In this document: piece by piece, positions 1 to 18,432 of the stretch
How positions within the stretch are numbered: position 1 is the stretch's first letter
How the letters are laid out: every line of letters starts with the position of its first letter
NCBI GenBank assembly: GCA_016946835.1
Contig: JACVTC010000023.1
Coordinates: 920,001 to 982,500 of the forward strand
Source: Neocallimastix lanati (nom. inval.)
Lineage: Eukaryota > Neocallimastigomycota > Neocallimastigomycetes > Neocallimastigales > Neocallimastigaceae
Length of the DNA stretch: 62,500 nt
Direction of reading: 5' to 3'
The notes under the pieces: model-generated
What the model was told of the DNA's origin: nothing
Database searches by the model: none
The model's input: only the letters and a program-made list of their open reading frames with translations
Translations under genes and position numbers: made by a program

Positions 1-93
1 ATTGAAATTCTTTATAAAAAAAATTATATATATTTATATTTTTTTTTTTCTGTAATTACCAAATATTGTCCAACATCAAAGAGCAATATAAAC

Positions 94-370
94 ATGGTTG
101 TCACCGATATTAATAATGTAGAATCAAGTACTGATTCTGATAGTAGTAACAAAGTATATTAATATTAATACTAATAATAATAATAATAATAATAATTATA
201 CCATCGAACAACAATAGTGTTGTTAATAATAGAAACAATGTTGATTATGAAAATAGGGATAAGGGATATTAATGATAGTTAAAATAATAGTATCGTTACT
301 AATAATGTAGGGAATAGGTCAACTGGTTATAAAAAAAAAGATAATTTCTTATTTAAAAAAAAATAATAAT
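94..370 (+). pseudogene. Asn/Ser-rich coding relic
   Basis: An ATG at 94 opens MVVTDINNVESSTDSDSSNK and then meets a stop within a few codons. After an (AAT)n tract, two more protein-like pieces follow in other frames: PSNNNSVVNNRNNVDYENRD, then NNSIVTNNVGNRSTGYKKKD, broken by stops. The mix of GTC, ACC, GAT and TCT codons is coding-like and unlike the flanks. I read this as the 5' end of a decayed or duplicated gene. I do not recognise the family. A real gene with introns I failed to place is possible but less likely, because stops occur on both sides of each piece. Confidence 0.35.
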
Positions 371-658
371 AATAATTCTAATCCTTTGTCATTCTACCAT
401 CTTAATTTTTTTTTATTTGTTTTTTAAATTTTTTTGATATTTCGTGTAACCTTCCAAAGCATTATCCCTCATATTATTACATATATTTAATAATTATTGT
501 TAATATATTGAGATATATATTTTTAATGTTTTTGATAAAATTTAAAAACTTCAATAAAAAATATTACTACCAATGTATGAATCTTGTTTGTTAAAAGTGC
601 TTAAAAAATATAATAAAATATATATAACATAAAATATAATATAATAATAAAATTTATT

Positions 659-702
659 ATGCGTTCAGAAGAAGATGTAGTATCCCAATGTTTGTTACTT
701 AG
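659..702 (+). pseudogene. isolated exon-like start (possible gene fragment)
   Basis: An ATG at 659 opens MRSEEDVVSQCLLL and ends at AG|GTAAAAAT, a good dictyostelid splice donor. No convincing second exon follows; the stretch near 820-850 reads PRRNKRIVTK in one frame. It may be a duplicated first exon or chance. Confidence 0.2.
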
Positions 703-1140
703 GTAAAAATAAATAAGACTATTACCTAATAATATAATATGCTTGACTTTTAATTTAAATTATCATAAATCCTTATTGAATAGTAATATTTTAATTTATT
801 ATTTTAAAATAATAAATATTTTATACCAAGAAGAAATAAAAGGATTGTCACAAAAAAAAATGTGTTGATTTATGATCATTAAAAAATTATTTATAATTTC
901 TTAGATAAATAACTGAAAAAAAAAAAAAAAAAAAAAAAAAATTATTTTATATTATATTTTATAACTTTTTTATAATAAAAAATGTATTTTAATATTTAAA
1001 TTTAAATTTTTAAATATAATATTAAAATTAAAATATTAAATAAAACTATTTTTATATTCTATTTTTTATACCTTACAAATAGTGAGATATTTAATTCAAA
1101 TAATTAGTAATATTGATATAAAAGTATATTATTTCAAAAA

Positions 1141-1171
<31 letters not shown>

Positions 1172-1265
1172 TTTCATTTAATTAATTTTTTAATATATAT
1201 TTTATATTAAAAAGAATAATAAATTTTTTTAAATTTTTTATTTATTAATAAGTATTATTAATAAT

Positions 1266-1445
1266 GATTATATTATTGATTATAATTATTATGATTATGA
1301 TTATGATCATAATTATGGTTACGTTTATGATTATGATTATAATTATGGTGATGATTCAAAGATTATGGTGATAATTATGTTTATTTTTAATATTATGATT
1401 ATGATTATGATTATTAATATTATTATGATGACTATAATACTATTT
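1266..1445 (+). pseudogene. Tyr/Asp/Asn-rich low-complexity coding relic
   Basis: From about 1266 the plus strand reads as alternating Asp-Tyr and Asn-Tyr with Gly and Val (for example DYDYDHNYGYVYDYDYNYGD). It shifts frame near 1360, where it continues as DYGDNYVYF and then further DY repeats with stops. Such Tyr-rich repeats occur in dictyostelid low-complexity proteins. No start, no donor and at least one frameshift are seen, so it is treated as a relic. A simple GATTAT satellite is the alternative. Confidence 0.25.
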
Positions 1446-3441
1446 TAATCATTTTTATATTTTTGATATTATAATTATAATGATTATTATTAATTTGATT
1501 ATGATAATCAATATTCAATATGTGCTTTAATTTAATAGAAGTAAATGCTTTTAATATTTAATAATAATATTTTGATAATTCTTTTAATACATTATGAAGT
1601 AGTCATTTATATTTAAATGACTCTTTTGATATATATATCAATATAATATCCTTTAATTTTAAATAACTCTTTTAATAAATATAGTATTTTCATATTATAA
1701 ATTGATTATTAACTATTATTAATAATCAATATAAATTTTATAATTACAAATATATATTAAGAATTATTAAGAATTATCCATTTATTTATTTATTTATTTA
1801 TTTATTATTAAATATACTAAATATTAATAAAATAAAATATAAACTTTTTGGATCATAAATTTTTAAAAAAATTTTAAAAAAAAAGGTTTCGATAAAATTA
1901 ATAAATTTAATATATTAATATATATAATAATATGTAGATTGTAATATATTTATAAGTATTTGAAGTTTTATATCGAAATATTTAAAAAAAAAGGATAAAA
2001 ACAATTTAAATTTTAAAAATTTAAAAAACAAAAAAAAAAAGTTAATTATAAAAATTTTTTTTAAAATATTTAATTATATAAAAAAATAAAATTTAATTTT
2101 TATATATGGAAATTCAATTTTTATATATTTGCGAATAAGAACTTCTCATATATTTCTATTCTTACTACAATATAATCGGATATGTGAATTGAATGAATTA
2201 ATAATTGATTCATTATATATACAAAAATGGTATTTTCAAATTTATACAGAATTTGAAATTCTTAAAAATCGAACAAAAATAGTATTTTTTTTAATTAATT
2301 ACTTTATATAAAAGGGAATAAACTGTAATATATATTAAATAATAGGATAATTGTTTTTAAAATAATTAAAAATTCCTATTTTAAATTAAATTTCTTCATA
2401 CAATATATTAAACTATTTTCTACTCATCTGAATAATATACTTTAATATATTGTAAAATATATTAATATAAATATATTATTTAATCTAGAAAATAAAAATT
2501 TTAATTTTAATTAAATATTTAATATTTTCATTTCTTAACCCTTACAATTCCTAATTAAATGATTTCCTGAATAGTATTGATTCAAATAGTGGATTTCTAA
2601 TTTTATATATTATGAAATGAATATTCAATATATTTCTATATATTATAATATATAATAAGTAATATAAAATCAATATAAATATTTTATCAGTAATAAATGA
2701 AATTCAATTTTTTGGGTTTTTTTATTTTTTATTTTTTTATTTATTTATTTTTTATAAAGAAATATATATTAATTATTAACATAAAATAAAGTAATTTGAA
2801 ATAAAATAAAAATATAATTATTAATAATTAATAATATTTTAATAATGAATAATAAATATTTAATGTAATTATTCAATTCATTATTAATACTATTTTAATA
2901 ATATTTTCGTCTTAATAAAACAGTCTTACTAAAAATATATTCTCTATTAAGCTAAATATTTATAGTAGAATAATAACATAACTGATTAAATAGTTGTTGA
3001 ATGTTTTTATTATAATTGTTTTTATTATAAATAAATTGTAGTATAATAAAATTAAGTTGTCATAATTGTCATAATAAACAAAATAAAAAAAAAATAATAA
3101 ATAAAAAAAAATAATATAGAAGATAAAGTTACGTTCAATTTTATAATACAATAAATGAATCATTATTTAATACTTTGATATTTTTTTTTTTTTACGAAAA
3201 TAATTTTCATATTATCTTTTATTTATTTATTTATTATTTATTATTTATTTATTTATTTATTTATTTAAGATTATTTATTATTTATTATATAATATATTAT
3301 AATATATTTATTTAATTTAATGTCAGTAAATAGTTTTTTCCAAAAAAAAAAAAAAAAAAAAAAAATTTAAAAAATTAATTTTAATTTTCACAAGATATAA
3401 TAAAAGTAAATACTTTTTCTTTTTTTCTTTTTTTCTTTTTT

Positions 3442-3484
<43 letters not shown>

Positions 3485-3971
3485 CCAAAAAAAATATTAT
3501 TTATTATAACTAATTTTTTTTTTTTTTAAAAAAAAAAGAAGTTATATATTGTATTTAGTTTTATATTATCAGTTTAATCATATTTTTTAAAATATAGAGC
3601 TAATAGAAATTAATTTATATATTTATTATTCAATAATAATTATTAATACAGTACAATAATTATAATTATTTATATATTTATACTTTGTAATTTATTTTTT
3701 CTTTCTAACTTTTATTTCAGTAATAACCGTAATAATTTAATAATTTTAATATTTCATATTGAAATATAATATTTAATAATTTTAAAGATAATATTTTAAA
3801 ATGATAATATAGTACTATTATTAAAAAAAAATACATATTTAATTCAATTATAAAATTTTACATTTTAATAATAAGTACTACATAAAAACTCAGTTTACAA
3901 AAATATAAAAGTTCAAACTTAAATTTAAAAATTTAGAAAAAATATATAATTTTGTATTATTTAATAGCAAA

Positions 3972-5272
3972 ATGCCAACTATTAACAAATCATTTAATAA
4001 ATTTACCAGTAAAAGTAAAATTTTAAATATATTTTATAATATATATATATATATATAATATTTAAAAAAAAAAAAGTGTTAAATCTTAAATTAAATATAT
4101 TTATTAAATATATAATTTTATGAAATAATTATATAATCGCCATTGAAACTTGCAGGTTCCAAAAATAATGAAATAGTGAATGAAGCTATTAAGCATCAAT
4201 ATGCTTTAAAAAATTTTGCTAGAACTCTCGAAAATTATGAAGTTTTAGCAGAACTCGATACCAAACAATATAGCTTAGATTCTTTATTTGCTATGGATAT
4301 TGGTGGATCCTTAGCTAAAGTAAATTAAAAAAATTATATATATATATAAAATTCATTTTATTTTATTAATTCCTTATAGAGAAAAAGATATTATTATTAT
4401 TAAATATTCAAACATATTAATTATGTTAATATATATTTATAATAATAAATATATATTTAAAATATATATAGATTATATTCTATGATTGTAATGCAGATAA
4501 TTTCGAAAATACAGAGTTAAAGGAATTATTTAATAGCCTAAAAGATAATATATTTTCTACTGAAGACTATGGTAATTTTTATTAATGAAAATATTATTAT
4601 TATTATAGATATTAATAATTCTATAAATATTATAGATATAATTAATTATATTATTATCATTGATATAATTTATTTAATTATTATTATTATTATTGTAGTA
4701 ATATTAATAGTAGTATTATTTAATTATATTAATTTGTTATTATATAAAATATTATATATATATATATATATTAAATCCAATAGGTTTTAGTGGTATTCGT
4801 GATAGATATAAATCAATAAAAACTAAAAATGGTTGTATACACTTCATATTGGTAATTATTATATAAAATATTAATATAAATATGAATATGAACTTTTTAC
4901 TAATAATAAATTAATATTTAAATTAATATATATATATATATATATTATTAATAATTTAAATAAAATAGTTTGAAACACAAAGAATTAAAAATGCTGTCGA
5001 ACTTATTTTTCAAAATGATATAATAAAAAATATAAAACAAATTAGTTGTACGGGTGGTGGTTCATATAAATTTGAAGAATACTTCAGAGAAAACTATGAT
5101 ATTGAAATTAAGAAATATGATGAATTGTAAATTATTTACTAATATATATATATATATATACATTATTATTATAACTATTAATTATTTAGATATTTATACG
5201 TTATAAAATTTTTATATTAACTATTTTATATTTTATATTATTATTATAATTATTATTTTTATAAATATTATA

Positions 5273-5311
<39 letters not shown>

Positions 5312-5717
5312 TTCCATATTTTTGATTATTTTGTTATAAAAAAAATTAGTAAATCACTTTTAGCTGGTTTAAATGCTTTATTAAAATATTCACCAAATGA
5401 AAGTTACCATTATAGAATAGACGATACCATTAATGATTGTGATAAACCAGTTCCAGATGTTTATGATGCAGATGCAAAATCTATTTTCCCATATTTATTA
5501 GTTAATGTAGGTAGTGGTGTTAGTGTCTTACATGTTAAAGATGAACATACTTTTGAAAGAGTCTCTGGTAGTGGTATTGGTGGTGCTACCTTCTTTGGTT
5601 TAGTGAGAGCATTAACTAATATCAGTAGTTTTGATGAAGCTTTACAAGCTAGTAGAGTAGGAAATTCTGCAAATGTTAATATGGTAAAGTTTAAAACTGT
5701 TTTATTTAAATATATTA

Positions 5718-5748
<31 letters not shown>

Positions 5749-5805
5749 GTAATAGTAATAATAATAATAATAATAATTATAGTAATAATAATAATAATAA
5801 TAATT

Positions 5806-5836
<31 letters not shown>

Positions 5837-6454
5837 TTATAAAATATAATTAATTTAAATTAAAATTGAAATAAAAAGTTATTATAATAATAAAATATAA
5901 TTAAATTAAATTAAATTTGAAATAAAAAAATTATGATAATAATAATTATATTTAAAAACAACAAATATATATATATAGATATATATATATTTTGCAGTAT
6001 TAATATAAAAGCATTATATTAATTAAAATTTTGATAATATATATATATATATATATATATTTCTAATTATTAAAATTAGCTTGTTGGTGATATTTATGGT
6101 GGTGAATATCAATCATTTAATTTACCTGCTGAAATGGTTGCTAGTTTCTTTGGTAAATTTGCAAAGAATGATACTATAGATAAAGCTAGTGATGCAGATA
6201 TTTGTAATGCACTTCTTGTAATGATAACAAATAATGTAGGTCAAGTTGCTTATTTAAATGCAATGAGATATAATCTAAGTAGAATTTATTTCTCTGGAAA
6301 TTTCTTAAGATCAAATGTAATTGCTATGAAAGCGTTAGCTAAAGCTATTCATTTTTGGAGTCATGGTGAAATTCAAGCTCATTTCTTGAAGCATGAAGGT
6401 TACTTTGGAGCACTCGGTACCTTTTTCCTTAATAATTTATCTAAAAATCAATAA
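3972..6454 (+). CDS. panK: pantothenate kinase (eukaryotic PanK family)
   Basis: Phosphorylates pantothenate with ATP, the first and usually rate-limiting step of coenzyme A synthesis. Seven exons fit in phase: 3972-4008, 4156-4319, 4472-4571, 4784-4851, 4969-5126, 5350-5683 and 6080-6454 (411 aa). Exon 1 could end at 4014 instead of 4008. Visible landmarks are the ATP-binding MDIGGSLAK (residues 59-67), CTGGGSYKFEE (about 150-160, with the Glu after KF in the place of the animal catalytic Glu), MLLVN-like YLLVNVGSGVS, SGIGGATFFGL, LVGDIYGGEY, ITNNVGQVA and the C-terminal HEGYFGALG. Order and spacing match animal PANK enzymes over their catalytic core. There is no long N-terminal extension, so the enzyme is probably cytosolic. 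The first ATG was chosen because exon 1 is short and joins in phase. The intron at 5684-6079 is full of AAT repeats. Confidence 0.93.
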
Positions 6455-7512
6455 CTCTATATAGAATAAAGCTATAAGTACTATAAAACAAATAAAAAAT
6501 AGAAAATAAAAAATAATATTAAAATTAAAATTAAAATTAAATAAATAAAAATAAAATTAAATAATTTGCTTAATAATATAATAATAATTATTAAAATAAT
6601 TATTTAATTTATTTTTATTTATTTATTTTTTATTTATATTTTTTTTTTTTTTTATATAATAATATTAAAATAAAATAAAAAAATAACAGTAACTAAATTA
6701 ATAGCATAATTTTATATACATAAAAATAAAAACGAAATATTTCATTTCAAATAAATATTCATTTTGTTATATAGACTATTATTAGTATTATTATTATTAT
6801 TATTACATAGATCACAGATATAATTTTTATTTTATATTAAAAATAAAAAATTTAAAAATTAAAAATTAAGCAACAGTCTAAAAAAAAAAAAAAAAAAAAT
6901 AATAATAATAATAAAAAATAAAAATAAAAATAAAAATAAATTAAAAATAAATATATATATATATATATTCTATATATATTATCATTTTTTATTTATTTAT
7001 TCATTTATTCATTTATTTATCATATATAACATTTCAGTTAATTTAAGTAAACAAAAAAACAAAAATAAAATAAAATAATGAAATAAAATAATGAAATAAA
7101 ATAAAATGATATAATCAAGGATAAAAATAACATATTATAAAGTGTTAAGAATAATAATAATTAATTTAATGTTAAATAATAAAATATGTCCTTTAATATA
7201 TATAAGATCGGATATAAAAAAATGGCTTTAATAATTGATTTTTTATTTATAATAGTAGTAATAAAATTTTCATTTATATTAAATAGATTATTACTATTAT
7301 ATTTACATATATAAATTTTGATTTTAAATTATTAATTATAAAAAAAAAAAAAAAAAAAAGATATATATATATTATTATTTATAATATATTTAAATTTATT
7401 CACTAATTTAATAATATATTCGCAGTAAGTGTTTTTTTTTTTTTAAAAAAATAATAAAAATAAAAATAAAAAAATAAATATATATATATATATATGAATT
7501 ATTGTTTATAAT

Positions 7513-7555
<43 letters not shown>

Positions 7556-7759
7556 TAATAAAAATAAAAACAAAAAAATAAATATATATATATGAATTAT
7601 TGTTTATAATTCTTTTTTTTTTTTTTTTTTTTGTTTTGTTTTGTTTTGTTTTGTTTTATATTTATTTAATTTATAGACTATTTTTATTTAAGAGAAGGTA
7701 TGTTTTTAATCTACAAGAAATTTCTTTTTTTTTTTTTTTTTTTTTTCCTTAATTTTTGA
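6455..7759. other. intergenic region between convergent genes
   Basis: This is the shared 3' flank of the kinase (+) and the SHANK-like gene (-). It holds only A/T-rich DNA, poly-T/poly-A runs, a duplicated block (7445-7514 and 7551-7612) and a (TTTTG)n run near 7632-7656. No gene is seen. Confidence 0.7.
7445..7612. repeat. two-copy tandem duplication
   Basis: A block of about 65-70 bp (A-rich start, AT run, then GAATTATTGTTTATAATTC, then poly-T) occurs at 7445-7514 and again at 7551-7612, about 105 bp apart. The copies differ mainly in homopolymer and AT-run length, which suggests a local duplication that has since slipped. Confidence 0.7.
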
Positions 7760-12574
<4,815 letters not shown>

Positions 12575-12905
12575 TTTACTTTTTTTTTTTTTTTTTTTTT
12601 TGAAAAGAAAAAGAAAAAAGTTTATTATAAATTTACATATAATATTATTATGATTATGATTTTTTTGTTATAAAACTATATTTATTATCTACTAATTTAA
12701 TTAATCCAAAAAGAAGAAAAAAAAATTATTATTATGATTATATAAAATTTTAATTTATAATTATTAAAAAAAAAAATTCTTATCAATAGATATAAATAAT
12801 TATACTTTTTTTTTTTTTATCTGTACTAGATTGATATTAAGTTTTATAAATAAAAATAAATATATATATATGTGTGTATATATTACTATTAATTTTAATA
12901 GTTAT

Positions 12906-12944
<39 letters not shown>

Positions 12945-12961
12945 TAATATATTAATAAGAA

Positions 12962-12993
<32 letters not shown>

Positions 12994-13246
12994 AAAATTA
13001 AAAAATTAAAAGCACCACAAAACTTAATTTTCATCAAAAAAAAAAAAAAAAAAGTCTATTTTATGAAATAAAATGAAACAAAGTTTTTAAAGTTGACACA
13101 AAAAAAAAAAAATCTTTTTAAATAATATAATTAATTTTTACATATAATAAAAAAAATTATTATCTCACAAAATAAAAACTTTAATTCATAATTAAAAAAA
13201 AAAAAAAATTTTTTTTGTAATGGTATAGATTATACATATAGTACCT

Positions 13247-13290
<44 letters not shown>

Positions 13291-13699
13291 CATTAATTAA
13301 AAAAAAAAATTCATTATATTTATATATAAATATAGTAAAATTTTTAATATATACTTTTATTATTATTATTATTATTGTTATTTAATAAAAAAAAATTATT
13401 TTACATATTTATATTATATATCTATTATATCTATAAAATACTATAAAATAAAAATAAAAATAGGTGATATATATTTTTTACTATTATTAAAAATATTATT
13501 ATATAATAAAAAATAATATATTTATTATAAAAAAAAAAAAAAAATTTTTTTTTCTTTCCTTTCCTTTCCTTTATATTTACATATTTATATATGTATTAGT
13601 ATAATAGATTTTTTTTTTTTTTTTTAAATTTGAAATAATTCCATATATATATTAACCAACCAATATTTAAAATTATATATTATACATTTAAAAAAAAAA

Positions 13700-13737
<38 letters not shown>

Positions 13738-13792
13738 TATTTATATTCAAATTATTTAATAAGAAAATAGATTTAACATATCAAATTATATA

Positions 13793-13826
<34 letters not shown>

Positions 13827-14089
13827 AAACGTTATAAAAGAAAATAAAAAAAAAAAAAAAAAAAAAAAAAAAACTTCATAATATCTATAAATTTATATAG
13901 TGTTAATTATTGTAAATAAAATAATAATAATAATAATTTTAGTCTCTATCTTTATTCTTTCTCTTTTTTTTTTTTTTTTTTTTTTTGATTTTGGTTTATA
14001 CTTTAAATTATGTTTGCGATTTTAATTTTTTTTTTATAAAAAAAAAAAAAAAAAAAAAAGAAAAACTATACTCTATACTCTATGAACTA
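12575..14089. other. intergenic region
   Basis: This is the upstream flank of the SHANK-like gene and downstream flank of the metallopeptidase, both on the minus strand. It holds many poly-A and poly-T runs of 15-40 bases, AT runs and CCTTT repeats near 13556-13572. No gene is seen. It probably contains the SHANK-like promoter near 12575-12900. Confidence 0.6.
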
Positions 14090-14183
14090 CTAACTATCTA
14101 TAATAGAATTAGTATTTGCATTTCCATTAACAAAATTATATTGTTTTTCATCCATTCCTGAAGTATTATTATTATTATTGTTA

Positions 14184-14215
<32 letters not shown>

Positions 14216-15913
14216 TGTTATATCTTCTGATTTTCTTACATATTTAATTCCAAAGGAATCTAACCAATGATCCTTTTTACCTGTACCATAAAAACCTACA
14301 ATATTATGGTTTGAAGGTGGACTTAAAATATATAATTCTCCACCATAACCACCACACCAACCACTCTTGGCACCTGATTTTAATTCAATTTCCATTCCAT
14401 CAATCCATGTACTTGCACGTATATAAATTTTAGAAATGGTATCCCCATTATAAAAGGAAAGTACTCTTTTATTTTCACCTTCGGCATGAACTACTTTTGT
14501 TTCATGACCATTTGAAAATACAAATTTAAATCCATTAAAAAAGGTTCCACCATAGAGAACAATTCTAGAAATAGTTGATTTAAAAATAATGGAAAAGGGT
14601 TGAGTATCATGGTTTGCTACATCAAGTCCATGAAGACCAACTTCATAACTTCTATAATAAGTACCTTGTAAACGATGATACTCAGGATTTCTATTTTCAA
14701 TAAATCCTGCTAAATCTTCAATTGTTGTACACTTACAATTAGTGGATATAATGTTAACTTTTAATTTTTTATTATGAATATTAGCTCGACCAATATCCTT
14801 CATAGAAATTAATAATTCATTAGGAATTTCATCTAAATAATCACTGGAAAAATCTTTATAACATTTCACTTTATTATCAATCCAATATTCTACCAATATT
14901 ATACCTGATTCTGATTTTACTGTAACACCAGATTGAGTATAATAAAATGTTGGACTATCAATTAATTTTTTATATTGAATAGCATCATTTGGTAATCTAA
15001 AACAAGGATGGTATCTAAATCGAATGCAATCAAATCTATGCCAATGTGCACCCTTTTCTTCTGAAGGTGATATACCACGACGTCCTGGTTCCCATGATAC
15101 AAATGCTCTATTAAAGTTTTGATAACCATTGCTCATAATACCTGAAGGTGAATGTGTTAATGATAAACAATGACCAACTTCATGTAACATAGCACCTGCA
15201 CTATAATTAAAACATCTAAAGTTTGAATTGGCTTTTAAGTATTATATAAAAATAATAATTATTTAATAATAAATTTATTAATATATATATATATATTAAT
15301 TGATTAATAATAAATTTATTAAATATTTTTTAAATTAAAATTTTTATTATTAAAAAATTTTATTATAATTATAATTTTTATTATATATATATATATATGT
15401 ATTAAATATAAATTATTAACTCTTCTATTAGAATTATTTATTTATTTATATATAAAATAATAATTCTTATAAAAATATTAATAATATAAACAAATATATA
15501 TATAATTATATTGTTTTATATACTTACATCCTCCAATTTTTGATCCACACCTGACTGGATCATTAGAAGTATTATCCGTTAAACATGGAACAACATCTTC
15601 TAAGCATGTTGGCCATGTATGAATTTGTTGTGATCCAAATATACCTAAACCTATATGACCAGAGCCACCACCTAATGAGGTATGTCCCAAAACTGTATTA
15701 GTTTCTTTATCATAATGACTGTCAAGAATTAAACCTGCTACATAACAAATTTTATTGAATGGTGAACCATAGTTTTTTAAAGCTTCTAAAAATACATCAT
15801 ATATATTACAATCTTTTGAACGTAATTCATTTACAGTTTTTTCTGTTCTAACAATATATACTTTTGCTGTACTTGATAATTCTCTTGATGAAAGCATCGT
15901 ATCTATTATATTT

Positions 15914-15950
<37 letters not shown>

Positions 15951-17081
15951 TGATTACAAATATAATTATATATATATATATATATTTCAAAATAATAATG
16001 ATTAAAAATATTAAAAAAAAAATTAATTAAATATTAACATAATAAAAAAAAAAAAAAATAAAATAAAATAAAATAAAATAATGTTACCTTCTAACCAACT
16101 TTCTTCTATTCTAAATGTACGCCTACCAAATCCTTGACGATTCATTTGTTCTGATGTAAATGCTTGCCACATATATGCAACACATCTTTAAAAAGAATAA
16201 GAATTACAAATATTAGAAATAACAATATATGTAATTTTTAAAAATATATTATTTATACATTTTAATATATTATTATTAAAAAAAATTTTTTTAATACAAT
16301 TATATATACCTAAACTTCTCTATAGCTTTATCAAGATTGTTAACTGAATATTCATCTTTATAACGAGGTACATCAAATACCTCTTCACTATCACTTGCAA
16401 CTAAAATAGCAAGATGTAATGGAGGATTTTGTAATAATGGTAAATAATATATATGTAATTCTGAACTATAAAAATTTTGAGTAACAGGATCATGAAAGTT
16501 GAATTTAAAGTTATTATATCCTGGTACAAGCATTACCAAGGCCTTGAAATGTCTTTATATAGATAAATATATATATATATATATAATAAAGCATATATAT
16601 GTAAAGAAATAATATTTATAATAAAAATTAAATATTGTTTTGATATATATTATATTATATATCTTTTATTATTATTATTATTATTATATTATCAATATTA
16701 TATCTAATATACTAAAATTATTATTATATTTTTTTAATAATTTGTAACTTTTTTAAAATAATAATATATATTAAAAATTTATATATATTTAAATAACAAT
16801 AATTCCAATTCTATCGATAGTTACGAATTACTTATGGGATATTGCAAAGTTGGTAAGTCTTCATGTTCAACTACAATAGTTCCTTCGAAATAGGTTTCCC
16901 TATTTCCAGCTCGTCCAATAACTAAAAACACTTTTTGATGAACAATTTCATTATCTTCCACATTAGTAAATTGAGGAGCATATGAGTCCGGTGAATCATC
17001 TTGTTTAATGTCATCTGAATTTATATTGTTATTATTGTTATTATTATTGTTATTATTATTATTATTATTTTCACCATCCAT
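14090..17081 (-). CDS. zinc metallopeptidase with jacalin-like C-terminal domain
   Basis: Five exons join in phase: 17081-16825, 16552-16310, 16185-16088, 15902-15528 and 15195-14090, giving 692 aa. The family is the fungal-type putative zinc metallopeptidases (yeast YIL108W type), whose members are of similar length. Landmarks: PISNSHFKALVMLVPGYNNF, MWQAFTSEQMNRQGFGRRTF, then HEVGHCLSLTH at about residues 329-339, a zinc-binding HExxHxxxxxH with Glu330 as likely catalytic base, followed by SPSGIMSNGY, which could form a Met-turn. Residues ~505-645 resemble a jacalin-like beta-prism lectin domain (YEVGLHGLDVA..., GFYGTGKKDHWLDSFGIKY). A poly-Asn tract precedes the C-terminus. No signal peptide is seen, so a cytosolic enzyme is likely. 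Substrate is unknown. The start at 17081 is the first ATG and is followed by a short poly-Asn run. Confidence 0.88.
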
Positions 17082-17480
17082 TGCCTATAATATTTATATA
17101 TATAGTTTATATTAATTATTTATATAATAATTATTATCATTTCAAAATAATATATATATTCTAATAAAAAGATTTTATGTTTAAATGTAGTAAGTTTATT
17201 ACGCATACAATAAATTTTTATTAAAAATAAAATAACAACATATTAATATTTATTTAAATTAAATCTTTAAATATAATATCTTAATACCTCTATGATAAAA
17301 TTTTATATACTGATATCTATATATAAAATTATATTACTCCACTAGATAGGTAGAAACAATAACAAATTTCAAATTATAAATTATTATTAGATTATAAAAC
17401 ATTGAATATATATAAAAAATAAAATATAAATATCAAAAAAATAATAGTATGATAAGAAAAGAACAATTAAAAAAAATAAA

Positions 17481-17511
<31 letters not shown>

Positions 17512-18190
17512 TAATAATTTCATATAAAAATTATATATAAATATAATGAAATAAATTAAATCAAAATGACATTTCAAAATTTAAAATATAAATTTTTTTA
17601 TTAAATTATTATTATTTTAAAAATATAAAATTAAATAAAATTATATAACAGATTAACTATTATATGCTTAGAAATCAGTTCTTTAATTATTAGTAAACTT
17701 TACCAACAAAAGCTAAATGTCTATATATATAATGCCTAAATACAAAATTTAAAATAATAAATCTTTCTTTTAAATAATAAATTTTAATATAATTAAATGA
17801 AAATGAAAATGAAAATAAAAAAAAATGAAAATGAAAAATAATAAAAGAATTAAATTAAAGCCACAAGTAATGTTTATATTGTCCTTGCCATAAAACTACT
17901 TTAATCATTGTATACAATTATAATATAATTAATATATGATTGGATAGTAATAATGTATTTCATAAAATAAAATTCACAAGCCAACATACCATAATTAAAA
18001 AAAAAAAACTTCAATAAAACAAAATAATAAATATATTACATATACATATCATTTTATTAAATTCGTATAAATTCACAAAATTATTGTAATTTCAAAATTA
18101 ATTTCTTTTTTTTTATTTATAATTTATTTATAATATAATAATATTTAAAAAAAAAAAAAAAAAAAAAAGTATTTAATCTTTATTATGACA

Positions 18191-18221
<31 letters not shown>

Positions 18222-18432
18222 TCTTTTTTTTAATAAATATGATAATTTTGTTAATAGATAATTAATTCAAAAACTTTTTTTTACGTATTTAAAAATATTT
18301 ATTAATTATCATAAGTCATTCATTACCATTTTGAGTGATTCTCTTTATTTTACTCATATTTATGTTATTTTTCAATTGTTTCCCTTTTAAAAAAAAAAAA
18401 AAAAAAATTATAAGTTTTTTTTTTTTGTATCT

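Larger units (their letters stand above)
1..3971. other. A/T-rich intergenic region with coding relics
   Basis: Nothing intact is visible here. The stretch is homopolymers, AT dinucleotides and TTTA/TTTTTTC simple repeats (the latter around 3415-3485). Three short pieces look like remains of coding sequence and are listed separately: an Asn/Ser-rich relic near 94-370, an exon-like start at 659-702, and a Tyr/Asp-rich relic at 1266-1445. An open frame near 2129-2311 has no ATG and no recognisable motif. Confidence 0.6.

Noticed and set aside
2129-2311. 60-codon frame starting with TTG
   Set aside because: No ATG, no motif, no splice signals, composition like the flanking DNA.
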